From: Eucommia ulmoides
Taxonomy: Eukaryota > Streptophyta > Magnoliopsida > Garryales > Eucommiaceae
Length of the DNA stretch: 64,000 nt
Assembly: GCA_016647705.1 (NCBI GenBank)
Contig: CM028326.1
Span: 3,224,001 to 3,288,000 of the forward strand
Reading direction: 5' to 3'
Below, piece by piece: positions 1 to 11,559 of this stretch (within the stretch, counting starts at the first letter, position 1; each line of letters opens with the position of its first letter). Under the pieces are notes generated by a model. It was not told the DNA's origin. It searched no databases and saw only the letters and a program-made list of their open reading frames with translations. Both the position numbers and the translations under genes were made by a program.

Positions 1-616
1 AGCGATATCTTCCTCGTAGCATATGTGATGAAATCCCCCCACATCAGCCACAAAAAAAAAAAAAAAAAAACTAGTCGAGAGTTAACCGACCAAAGGGCTG
101 AGATGCGAATGAGAGATTGTTGAGTTTATTCCACATCAAATTTGGAATGAGTTGGTGGTTAGATTATAGGTGTGAGGAAAAACTCTGCCTTATGAGCTAA
201 TTTTTGAGATTGAGAGAAGTCCAAAACCACCTTATAGTTTCTCCTAGAAATGTTGACTCTGCATAGAGTTCATTGCGCTAATTATGGCATTTAGTTCCGC
301 AACATTATAATTTACCATTCCTATAGATTCAAAGAGCATACAAAAAAACATTTTCCTCATAGTCTCTCATAGCCCTACAAATGAACCATCTATGTTGAAC
401 TTAGAGAACCCCTTGGAAGGACAACCAAGATATGGTGGGGTTAACTTTTGGAATGGTCCTTGCCTTCTTCACTCACCCCCAAAATGGCTATTAAGAAGTC
501 TCTCAATGAGTACACTAACTCATGCCTCTTGGTTAGGAATCATAAGGCTAATCTCACTTTAACACCTCGCTGCGTTTAGTACACTAGAATAGAATGGACT
601 GACAATAGAATTGAAA
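1..616. other. Intergenic, no gene seen
   Basis: No open frame of useful length and no recognisable protein is visible. The stretch is ordinary AT-rich plant DNA with an A-run at about 52-70. Confidence 0.6.
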
Positions 617-619
617 TTA

Positions 620-1275
620 CGACATGTTTGGTTGAACGAAATCAGGGTGGAATAGAATCGTCATTTTACCCTCAATTCCGATTCCCATGTTCGGTTGTCT
701 AAAGGAATAAAAAAATTGATTCCATTAGAATGAAAAAGTAGGGACTTCAATTCCTTTGCAGATGGGATGGAATCAAATATATCTCAATGGAATCAAATAC
801 TAAATTACACAAATGTTCATTCCCAAAAGTTTACCTCAATATTCATCTATGGGGCAAGCCAACTCAATACATATATATATATATACAAACACACATATAC
901 GGTATATGTGTGTGTCTATATACACACACGCACACACGAATGTATTAATTAGAGTCAAACTCATTTGTAATCATTTTATTTTTTTAAATAATCTATTATT
1001 AAATAGGTATTCAACATTAATATCTGAAGAGGTATTTTGAGAATTTTGATATATTTCACTATTGCATTTTTTCTCTAATTTCATGACAACTAAACAAGAT
1101 AATGAAATAGTAATTACATTAACAAATTCATTCAATTCTTTCTCTCATTCCATTTCATCTTGATTCCATTCCATCCAAACAAGATAATGAAATAGTAATT
1201 ACATTAACAAATTCATTCAATTCATTCTCTCATTCTATTTCATCTTGATTCCATTCCATCCAACCAAATGAGCCG
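620..1275. mobile_element. Tourist/PIF-Harbinger-like MITE with TTA target duplication
   Basis: The left end reads CGACATGTTTGGTTG and the inverted right end reads CGGCTCATTTGGTTGG, giving an imperfect terminal inverted repeat. TTA flanks both sides (617-619 and 1276-1278), the three-base duplication typical of PIF/Harbinger elements. The inside is AT-rich and codes for nothing; the short reading frames at 767-1040 are low complexity. The right end contains an 85-bp direct duplication. Confidence 0.7.
1092..1261. repeat. 85-bp tandem duplication inside the MITE
   Basis: Two nearly identical 85-bp copies lie back to back, 1092-1176 and 1177-1261. Each begins AAACAAGATAATG and ends with TTCCATTCCATCC. 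The copies differ at only a few positions, so the duplication is recent relative to the element. Confidence 0.85.
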
Positions 1276-1281
1276 TTAGTA

Positions 1282-1672
1282 TGGTAATGGAATTAAATAA
1301 TGGTAATTAACATTCATATGTTTGGTGACAAAAATGATTACATGTGATATTGGAATAAGCTCAAAGGGTAAAATTGTAATTTAATTAAAATTTCAAATGG
1401 TATAATAGTTAATTTAATTAATTTTCATTCCAATTCAAATATTTGATTAGTATTTGGTCTCGTTTTTTAGCCAATAAATTAGTAAAGTTTAATCTCATGT
1501 ACTTGGGATTAACTAATACCGAGTTTATTTTGAAATTGGTTAATCCCATGTATTGTGGGATTAGGGAATCCATGGTAATAAGAATGAGATTTAATCACAT
1601 CTACCAAACATAAGGATCGAATGACAATTCCCATAGCCATTCAATCCTGTCTTGAATCCCATGTACCAAACA
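1282..1672. mobile_element. Second MITE-like inverted repeat, boundaries unsure
   Basis: Near the left edge is CATATGTTTGGTGAC, and near the right edge are CTACCAAACATAAG and GTACCAAACACAG. These are the inverted 'TTTGG' signatures seen at the other MITEs here. No clean target duplication was found. It lies directly beside the 620-1275 element and codes for nothing. Confidence 0.4.
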
Positions 1673-1805
1673 CAGTGTTAAGATTGAGCAAGCACCCTTG
1701 AATACTTTCTCATTTCAGGAGACGATTTGTCATTCAATATTGCAATGAGGTGTACCTTCTCTTTTAAGGCAAAGATTTGTCATCCAACATTGTAATGAAG
1801 CTCTT

Positions 1806-1921
1806 GATTTGGATTAAAATGAGATCATTATTAAACTTCGGGATATCATGTGTTCATATTAAAACTATAGGAACCGAAATAAAATAATGGTCAAACTTTA
1901 GGGGTATAAAGTGTCAAAACC
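1806..1921. repeat. Fragment of a dispersed noncoding repeat family
   Basis: The stretch from 'gagatcattattaaac' to 'ataaagtgtcaaaac' resembles the right ends of the elements at 34697-35282 and 36296-36757, including 'aaaataatggtcaaac'. It appears to be a 3'-end remnant of the same inverted-repeat family. Confidence 0.5.
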
Positions 1922-1929
1922 CCCATTTA

Positions 1930-4200
1930 ATTATCGTCATAGGAAGGCAACTATCAAGATCAGAAGAATTTAATGCATGAAATGTTTGTCAATTGCATCC
2001 ATTTGTAAATATATATTCCTATTAATACCTTTTATTTTATTTTTTAAATTAATATATATATTTTTTTCAATACTGAAAATTTTAGTTCCTCGCCCTACCC
2101 CTTTTAAATTTATTTTATATTAAATTATGTATTCTAACCAAAGCTATTATTTTTAGTTATATATATATATATATATTTTTAAGTTTTTAGATTAATTTTC
2201 GAGACTTTTATTATATAAACTTCTATTTTTTAACTGTTAAACTTTTTATCTTATTTATAAAATATTACCTTATCGATATTAATATAAAATACAAATTTTA
2301 TATTAATTTATATTGACTCCATAGATTCAATGTAGTTAAATATTAGTTGAAGAATAAAAAAATATATAAAAAATAAAAAATTATAAGTGTGACTTATTTT
2401 GAGGATAATTTAAATTTTTTTTTTGAAAATATTTTTTAGTTCTTATCAATTTAATATTTAGTAATTATTATTAATTTTATGAAATTTAAATGTGGTATCA
2501 AATACAAATTAAACGTAAAACTTATACCAACCGAATAACTAATAAAATGAAAAAAAAAATAACATCTTTATTTCAAAATAATATAATATTCTGTCTTTTA
2601 ATTATTTACATTAACATCCTTCTGGAGGGTACTTAAAAATAAAATCCTAAATGCACGATGTTGATATGGAGAAGTGTGCTCTTAACGTCGACCAGGAAGA
2701 TAAGTAATCAAAGTATGCGTAAACTGACCCGAACACATTTTACCGTTTAACAAAAAATGAGCATTGAAATTCTAAAAAGATTAATGAAATTTATTATATA
2801 TGTAATATTAATTGTATAGCTACCTAAAATTAAACCATTGAAGTACGGATTTGTTTTATCTACGAGTCTGCAAAAACTATATACACTGAACTGATGAATT
2901 CCTTCCTAACTGTATCCACTGAAATCATTCTGCAAAAAATCGCCGTTTTTACAATGCAAATTCGGTATAAAAGCTGATCATATACTAATAGATTCCTAAA
3001 GCCCTTTTATTAGCTTTCCCCAAAATTAAAATTACATTTTCAACCCTTAATTTTATCTAATTCCCCACTTGGTATTTTCTTGATTGAAACTTGTGGTTTT
3101 TCAAAATTATATTTTTGGTCTCCTAAAAGTATGGGGTGTGTTGACGTAGATACTTAGGTTTGTCAAATTACACATTTGGTGCCTTAACTTTCACATTTGT
3201 TTCAATCTTGTAAAATAACGTTGTTAATAATTTTGGGTGGAAAATAAGTTTTGCTCAGCATGTAGTCTTTTAATGAAGATATTTTTGTTATTTTAAATTT
3301 ACACTAATTCTAAGACGTGTTTCTTCTAATTAATTTTGCCCTAATAACAATTCGATCATATGAAGAATGGGAGAGAGAAGTTTGAATCTTTGTTAAAAAA
3401 AATTATGAGAAAATATTTTAATAAAGTCCTGAAACTATATCCTTTAAAACGCTATGTACTGAACACAACTAATTTTCCGTTCAAAATTATAAATAATATT
3501 TTTAATTTTGTGGGGCTAAAATAAATGTACAGTTAATAAATTTCAAGGTTCACATAGACATAGACATGCACCCCATATTTTAAAACATAAAAAATATAAT
3601 TTTCTCTTACATTTTTGGTCATATATGTGTTTAATCCAATGTCTATCCATTACTGCAATTATTCTTATTAGGGTTTTTTTTGTCATAATCCCAAATTGTA
3701 CAACTCACTATTTATACAATTTACTTAGCACAATAATTTTTTGAAAAATTTAATAATTTTTTCAAAAATTCAAAATAACTGTAAAAATTATAATAACTTT
3801 TACGTGGAAAAGTAAAATTATATTATATGGACCGGATAGATAAATTTTTTAATTGATTACCAAGAGCCTTTGCTATTAATTCACCTTTTTTGTTCCTTCC
3901 AATTATACTATAATAGTGAAAAATGAAAAAAATATTATGGGGGTAAAAAGTGTTATTTAACAAACAAATAATGTAGTGTAGAGAGGTGGTAACTATTTTT
4001 CTTTTTCTTTTTAAGAAAAGGAAAAGAAAAAAAATTGACTTTTTTTTAGGGTTTACAGCAAAAGCTTCCAAAAAGGTGTACGTACGATGGTGGTTGAAAA
4101 AGATAAAAATAAAAAATAAAAATTCAAAGATTGAAATGATTTTAAGATCAAAATTAATCTTTTATCTCATGCATGTATCATTTCATCAATCCCATCCATC
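1930..4200. other. AT-rich intergenic DNA, no gene
   Basis: Very AT-rich sequence with many homopolymer runs and a short TA repeat near 2160-2177. No convincing coding region appears on either strand; the short frames at 3823-4309 are built of A/T runs. Confidence 0.6.
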
Positions 4201-4237
4201 CAAACGTCTCCTCTCTCTCGCTCTATCCATCACCCAA

Positions 4238-4500
4238 GAAGAGAGAGAGAGAGAGAGAGAGGAAAAGGAAGAAACAATAAAGAATGGATTGATTTCTCAG
4301 GGACTTTGACGCGTCATGCTCGAATTTTTAGACATTTTTCTCCTTCGGTCTGCAGGCTTTACATCAAATCATTATTTCACTCACCCTCTTCAACACCCCC
4401 CCCCCCCCCCCCCCCCACATAAACTCTCTCTCCCTCTCTCTCTCTAAAACACAGACTCTCTCTCTCTCTAAAACACACATTCTCCCTCTCTCTAGATTTC
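4238..4500. repeat. GA/CT microsatellites and a 21-base C run
   Basis: A GA repeat lies at about 4240-4262, an uninterrupted run of 21 C at 4396-4416, and CT-rich tracts at 4420-4500 separated by two copies of 'taaaacaca'. Plant 5' leaders are often CT-rich, but no coding exon follows that I can recognise. Confidence 0.75.
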
Positions 4501-4828
4501 TCTATGCTCATGCAAATCTTTTTCGAGTTGTCAAGGTTTTGACAAACAGGGAGTTTGCCATAAGAATGCTAAGAAATATCTTCCCATAATTCTTGGTTTG
4601 CCTCATTGGCTTGCTACTTCGGGCGGAATATATATGGTGTTCTAGGCTCACTTCAATGTGAACCGCCCGGTTCGGAGCCGCTTCTTATTGGTTGTGAAAC
4701 AAATGGTCACATACTAATAAAAAACAAGTTGTAAATAAATGTAAAAATTATAAAAAATTATGATAAATGTAAAAATAACAAATAATAATATTTGTTGGTG
4801 TACAAAATTTGCCCACAACAAATAAGTT

Positions 4829-5098
4829 CTATTGGCTGGGTAGATTATTTTCGAGCTGGACGGCAAAGAACAGGGGGGGGGGGGGCCCTTCCATTGTGCG
4901 ACATGTCTTTCGGGAAACTACATAAAGACCCGTTGTAGTGATCGCATCAAAGACCCTTGTGCATGAAAATAAATTAGCTAGTTTGACAAGGTAAAACTGA
5001 TTAGGGAGCGTAATAGAATGCGTTACTTGAACATTTAAATATTTTTCAGCATCTTTATGTGGCGGGACAAGATAAGGAGCATCGTCATATGCTTCCAA
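4829..5098 (-). other. Unrecognised 89-aa open frame
   Basis: An uninterrupted ATG-initiated frame of mixed composition on the minus strand. I do not recognise the protein. A G run (4873-4885) within the frame encodes consecutive prolines, which argues against strong constraint there. It could be an exon remnant of a lost gene or chance. Confidence 0.15.
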
Positions 5099-5820
5099 TA
5101 CATCGATTCACCGAGATACTCTAATACATTAACTCACCGAAATACGCCTCTAATACGTTAGAATATACCTTTGACAAATCTAAATATTTTTTTCATAGGA
5201 CACACATGGAGAATACGCGTATCCATAGAGTGTCATGTCCACAACGTGTATTTGTATATTTTGCATGGGTACAATAAATAAATAGATGGAAAATGGTAGA
5301 AAAAGATAAAAATAAAAATGCATAATTTTTTTAGTAATTTTTTTTCTTCACTATATAATTTGGGAAGAAAAAAAAATAAGAGAACGTTTCTTAGAAAAAT
5401 TACAATTATACTTTTAATAATAATTTTTTTTAATTTATTTTAGAATATATGAGAGGTCATAATAAATTATATTATAGTGATTATTTTCATTTTTCTTTCT
5501 CAATCATATAACACTAAATTATTTTTTTAAATAAATAAAAATATTGTCCCCTTATTTGTTTTCTCTTCCAACCGAACAAGTGAAGTATACGAGATATTTT
5601 CACTCCTCATTCTCTCTTTATTTATTTATTTATTATTGTTAATTATTTTTTTGATATTCTATTCTACCAAACGAAGACTTTTCACTTCTTTCAATCATGA
5701 TTGTCTCTATCAATTAAAAGTTGGGAATCAAATCAATTAAACTCAGAAGGAGACCAACTAAATAAATTTAAAATTATTTTACTTTTAATTGCATATTTCA
5801 TATATAATTTACGGGTTTGG

Positions 5821-5995
5821 TTACAATACAACGACTGCACCGATAAAGTCGCTACAGTTACAAAATCGACTTGAAGAAGTTACAAAATTTTTCGAAAAAT
5901 TACAAGTTACAAGTTTAGAGAAAAACTTGTAATTTCTTCACCGCACACTTGTAACCTCAGCGGTTGTATCAGTACAACCGTTATATTGTAGTTTT
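5821..5995. mobile_element. Short palindromic MITE-like hairpin element
   Basis: The left arm begins TACAATACAACGACTG, and the reverse complement of the right arm begins TACAATATAACGGTTG. Similarity continues for about 38 bases with scattered mismatches, so the transcript or single strand could fold into a long hairpin. A second small inverted repeat (acttgtaat/attacaagt) lies in the middle. No clear target duplication. Confidence 0.45.
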
Positions 5996-6199
5996 CCTCT
6001 ATAATTTAACGGTATATTTAGTTAAAAGGATAAAAAAATGAACAATGGAATAATTAGTTAACGAACTCAAATAAGTAACACAATCCATCATTTATTATAT
6101 TTTAATTGAGATTTAAATATAAGTTCTTCAATTATGTTTTGACTTATATTATAGTCATATGGTCAATATTCTCTTTTATTTTCACTTGGATGTTTACAA

Positions 6200-6620
6200 T
6201 TAAGATTTTCATCGTCTACTGCCTGCGTCACCCCTATCCTCTGCCGTCAGACCTCAAGACTCCGGTTACCAAAATTCGGTCAGACCTCAAGACTCCGGTT
6301 ACCAAAATTCGGTCACTGGCTGTCGAATTTTTTTTAGTTACGTATAATTATTATTTAATGTATTTTTTAGTTACATATAACTATTTTTAATGTATTTTTT
6401 TAGTTGTATTTTTAGTTATATTTTAATATATTTTTAGTTATATTCACTTAATTTTTTGGCTATCAACAATCGAAAAATTAGTTGAATTTGACTAAAAACT
6501 GTAATTAAAATATATATTAAAAAATGTAATTAAAAAGAAATTGAATGTAATTAAAAATAATTCTAGCGACCGATGATTGGAGTTTTGGCAAATCGATTGT
6601 TGTCGAAATTTGGCGCCCAT
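6200..6620. repeat. Dispersed repeat with a 33-bp tandem duplication
   Basis: A 33-bp unit (CAGACCTCAAGACTCCGG...) occurs twice at about 6247-6312. It is followed by a string of 'tagttacatataact' motifs and by 'caacaatcgaaaaattag'. The same motif string and tail recur at 33490-33760, so these are two members of one repeat family. The 94-aa frame over this region is a by-product of the repeats. Confidence 0.6.
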
Positions 6621-6659
6621 CGACGGTGGGACTGCAGTTGGTTATGCAACTCTAATATA

Positions 6660-8180
6660 TGGAACTAAAACTAATGTAGTTATTTACTTTAAGAGTTTTT
6701 ATTAAGTTGATACTATTGTTAGGACGTTACACCAAATATTCTTAAAAAAATATAGAGATAAAAAATCAAAAGATAATATTTTTATTTCTTAAGAAAAAAA
6801 TTATTTTGATAATCTTTTTATTTCTTAAGAAAAAATTTATTTTCTTAGTATATAGGAGAATATAAAATGTAATACTTAGTTATAAAAACAAAAAATAGAA
6901 TAAAAGAATAATTTATTTAATTTATTTTTTATCATCATATATTACATAAACAAATTAAACATTCTAGTATTGAAAGTAAAATCGGTTTACCAACATTAGT
7001 TGGTTCAAGTAGAAGAGACTTGAGTTCCTTATGTAACACCTCCAAGGATCAAATCTTGGAGGATTGTATATGAAAAATACTCTATTAGGAGAAGTGTCCC
7101 GTTTTAGACACCCAAAAATATTTCGAGAGATTAATCTCTGTCAATTTGTAGTACAGATGTACTTTGGGAAACCAAAAAAAGAAGAGGTAAAACCGGTTTA
7201 AAACTTCCGGCTTTCTCAATGAAGGGAAAGATTCACAGATATTAGGCTAAATAAAATTTAATTATTTATTAGAAAGTAAATAAAATAATATTAAATAATT
7301 TGGAGGGCAGTTGACCTTTATATTTATTAATTTATTATTTAATTAATTTTAAAAAATGGGCATAAGAAAACAAAGGACTCAAATATCGAGAGATTACAAT
7401 GAAGATAGCGAGTGACGACAAGCTCATATCACCCCCCACCCCCCCGCCGCCCTCCGCCTACGGCGCTCTGTAGCAACAGGCCCCACGTCGGTAAATAATT
7501 TTACATATAGCGTGGAAGTTTGGATAACCCCCTCCTCTCCTCCACCTCCCCCTCCCGTGGTGCGTATTGTGCACCCCCCCCACCCCCCATGTTGGGGGAG
7601 TGGTTGGCGACAGGGGTGTGTTATTCCAGCTAAGGATAGGGATAATATTACCGACAATAGTCCAAACAATAGCTAATGAAGATCAATCAAAAATAGGAAA
7701 TAGATTGAAAACTGTGCTTTTAAATTTGAAGTTTTTTTTTTTTTTTTGGCCCGAATTTTGGTCCAACGTCCAGTTCAATGAATTACCAAGTTCGGTTCAT
7801 GATCTATTTGTTATATATAATTTTTTAATAATCTAAATTGTATTGTCCAGATGACGCTTATCCTATCGTGGTGATTTTTAAAAGTAGTCGATCGCGAGAT
7901 TCAAATATTATCAGAGTACGTTCAACAACTCTATATTATTGATCGATTTTATTTTTGAAATTGAATCATTTTTTTATGATTTTTTTTTTGTGAGAGTTAT
8001 AGAAGATGAAAAATGCGACATTTTTTTTTTTTAAATATGGTGAACAAATAGGAATATTTTTGTACAAAATAAGTTTAGTGAACTTGGTATAAAAGTCCCA
8101 AAAGTTTTAAATTTTGTGGGCTAAAATTTTAAAATGGTGAATTGTTGATCGAGAGTCCTAAACTTTAGTTATTTCACAGT
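6660..8180. other. Intergenic DNA with a GC-rich, low-complexity patch
   Basis: Mostly AT-rich and non-coding. A patch at 7425-7620 is full of C and G runs (CCCCCCACC type) that create spurious Gly/Pro/Arg-rich frames on both strands. I see no gene. Confidence 0.55.
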
Positions 8181-9785
8181 CCCTAGGGGTGTTCATGGCT
8201 CAAGGCCCCGCCCAGTCCGTTGGCTAATTTTTAGGATTTGTCCTTGTAATTTAAGTTCATGGATAAGGCCAAGACCCCAAAACTTATGCTCGGTCTTTTT
8301 CAAGGCCGGGCTAGAGCCTAGCCATTTATAGTTATGGCCGTCCCGACCCTTCCATCTAATTATTAAAAAAAATTACACGTAAAATAGAAAAATTATAACA
8401 TACAATACATAAATATAAGACTTGTAGTCTAATGGTTATCTAATAAGCGTCCAACTTAGGTCTACTCTTTAAGACTTCTCTCTCACTTAGAATAGTGGTA
8501 TAGATAATATTTTACTAAAAAAAATTATATAATTTATTTAAAAAATATTAATTAATTATTTAAAAAATAAGAATTTTTAATTAGAACCCCATTTTTAGAA
8601 TTGATATTTGAATGGGCCCCATTAGTGTAGCCCAAACACAAAAACACCCATTCATTTATTTTGATTTTAAGAAAAACCCGAATTCTACCCATAGAACACA
8701 CATTAGCGGTTGGGATTTGCTTGAGATATCCTAGATATTTTTGGAAACTACAATCAAGATAATCATGGAAGAATCAAAGATATTCATTCACCAGTTACAA
8801 AAATGGAAGAAATTACAGTTCACATTCCGATTGCCCTAAATTCTGAGAAGATTTTCAAGCCTATTTCTTTACACGAAGTCAGACACGCACGCCGGCAGTG
8901 TCAACGAGGGCGACGGTCTATAATACCGGCGATAAGATTGATGGCGATAGCCGACACACCCATTTATACTCCGGCAATATTATAGGCGGCGACGGTCTAG
9001 CATTAGCGGCGACATCTCGACGGCGACGATAGCAGCAGTGAGCAACAGCAAATTCAGGTACTAGAATCTAGATTTTTTGAATGCCATTCTCTTAAATTCT
9101 GACAAACATGAACCAGAAAGTTAGAATGGTGTTTGTTTGGTGTTTTTGGTCCCGAAAAACTTGGAACGAAATTTGAATTTTAGGAATAATTCTGTGCAAT
9201 TATTGCTGCAATTCTTGTTGCGAAAAGGAAAAAAGGATGCCTAATTTAATTGCTGTGGTTTAGGGTGAGGCTTCGAATGGATGCCTACCAAATTGGCACG
9301 AAAAATTGAAACTTAGAAATAATTATGTGTTCGTTGCATTGAAAATGTTTTGAAATTCTTGAAAATTAGAAACAGTTGTGTTTTGTTTCAATATAAATTA
9401 GGATTCCCTTTTTTAGTGGTTTATGTTCACCAAAAACTTGGAATAAATTTAGAAAAATAGGAACAATTTTTATTTTTTTTTCTGTTTCAATAAAACCATT
9501 CTAAAATTCTAGAATCATAACTGATTCCCCCACCCACTAAGCATTCTAAAATTCTGAATAGGTCTTTGTTCACAATTCTACCTGTTTCTATTAATTTTCT
9601 GTTCACAATATTGTCTAACAAAGATTATGAATATGTGTTATTTCATAATTCTTATTGTTTCTCTTAATTTTCCGCATAGGCTGTATGTTTGTTTATGTCT
9701 ATGACCTTCTTGAATAAAAATACATTCGAGAGGAACAGTTCATTCTTGAATAAAATTCATTAGAATGTTACTGTGGAGTGATAAT

Positions 9786-10140
9786 CTAAATTTTACTATA
9801 CAGTTATAATTGAACTGAATATCACTATACAGTTATAATTGGTTGAATATTTGATATACAGTTATAATTGGGTTAAATATTACTAAACAATTATAGTTTG
9901 ATTGAATATTAATGTACAATTATAATTTGTTGAATATTAATGTACAATTATAATTCAATATTTGTTGTACAGTTATAACTGACTGAATATTTAATGTTCA
10001 ATTATAATTAGTTGAATTTTTTTGTTATACAATCTCATAGGTTTCCCGAAACAACATTGAATTGATTGGATGTTGATGTACAGTTATAATCGATATACAA
10101 CTTATAATTGGTTAATTGTTTCAATATACAGATATAATTG
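9786..10140. repeat. Approx. 29-bp minisatellite upstream of the transposase
   Basis: About ten tandem copies of a unit like 'tacagttataattggttgaatatt', with spacing mostly 28-29 bp, run up to the start of the Mutator-type reading frame. Copies differ by point changes and one shorter unit. The array codes for nothing. Confidence 0.8.
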
Positions 10141-10168
10141 TTGAATATTTTCTTATCTTGATCAGGAA

Positions 10169-11296
10169 ATGGAAAATTGGACGACCATACTTGTGGCTAA
10201 ACACATGGGGACTACACACGTTTTTTATATTGATGACAATTCAATCATTGAGGATCCATTTGACCGCATGTGTAATAAGTATACGAGGTTGCGCATGAAA
10301 AATTTCAAGTTGTCTTATTCAATCCCTAACCACCCTAATTGTTATTTAGGAGATATAGAGTCATTATGTAATCTTCGAAAGATTTCAAAAAGTCTTAAAT
10401 TGCAATGTATTGAATTATCTGTACAGTTGATGCATGTTGGACAGAGTAGCGGAGATGCAGTAGGATCTAGCACTGAATATTACAGCGAAAACCCAGGGAG
10501 CGACGAAGATGAAAGTGTGTTGGTACCATACTGCCCAAACAAGTCGACAAGAATGTCTGCTGATTGGAGGTATTTAATTCGTGATGTAGGGCAAGTTTTT
10601 AAAGGTGGGGTTAATGATTTTAAAGATTGTCTGGTAAAATATTCCATTGAAATTGGTTTTAAATTCGATTACTATAAGAACGAACCATCTCGCGTGGTTG
10701 CATACTGTGCATATAAAGGTGAGCGGGGATGTGAATGGTTCGTACGTGCGAGCATTGATAGTAAGAATGAATATTTTTATATCAAGAAAATAAACGATAT
10801 TCACACATGCAGTACTGCATTCAGTACCAGAAAAAATGGTAGGCTTGATTCCCAAGTTGTGTTGAGTTATATAAAAAATACTTTAAAAGTTCAACCACTA
10901 AAACGTCCTATTGACGTCGTCAAAGAATTTAAAAATAACTATGGATTGGACATAAGTTATCACCATGCATGGTTGGGGGTTGAAAAGGCGAGAGAAGATG
11001 TTTTTGGGGATTATCGTAGTGGTTATGACGAATTGAGATGGTACAAGTAAGCATGCATCGAGACAAACCCCGGAACACGTTTCGAAATTGAATATGATAT
11101 GACTATTAATTGTTTTAACCGACTGTTTGTTTCATTCGGGGCTAGCATAACTGATTTTAAATATGTGCGACCTTTGTTATTTCTTAACAGAATGTTTCTG
11201 AAAGCAAAGTATAAAGGCACCCTGCTTGGCACGATCGGCAAAGATGGTAATAACAGTAAGCTGGGTAAAAATTCTAGTAATTTTTTGACGTGCTAA
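10169..11296 (+). pseudogene. Mutator-like (MULE) transposase, 5' part, broken
   Basis: The reading frame runs from ATG at 10169, just after a possible acceptor (tcag). Residues 1-130 are not recognised. Residues 145-225 look like the MuDR DNA-binding domain, with FKGGVNDFKDCL and a Cys/His pattern ending in 'INDIHTC'. The frame is cut by TAA at 11048-11050, where related transposases usually have Glu (WYK-stop-ACIETNPG). It then continues in the same frame into the start of the MULE catalytic domain (FNRLFVSFGASI, FLKAKYKGTLL). The first catalytic Asp of the usual FLDGTFLK motif is Asn here (FLNRMFLK). After KDGNN a GTAAGC donor-like site occurs and no matching downstream exon is visible. 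It is therefore truncated and cannot be an active transposase. Family assignment is firm; exact limits are not. Confidence 0.8.
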
Positions 11297-11559
11297 TCAA
11301 TTATTTTTTGTGTTGTATCTAACGTAATTTTTGTTGTACAGCAACAATTGTAATTATTACTGTCTTTTTAATCATATTTTCCAATGAACAGTAAATAATG
11401 CATTTTGAATGACTAAAGTTTTGTCATTTTTCCAGCAACACCTATATTGAATTGTTTGTCCATTTGTCCCCGAATGATTGCCTCTTTATTCTCTTTGACG
11501 TGTCTATCATTAAAATCAACACAAAATTTAATATGCACTCAAAGACTAGAAATATAAAT

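Noticed and set aside
7424..7836. Gly/Arg- and Pro-rich frames on both strands
   Set aside because: Produced by C and G runs; no homology or splice structure supports a gene.
9786..10140. Regularly spaced repeats that could look like a CRISPR array
   Set aside because: Units are contiguous with no unique spacers, in plant nuclear DNA; this is a minisatellite.
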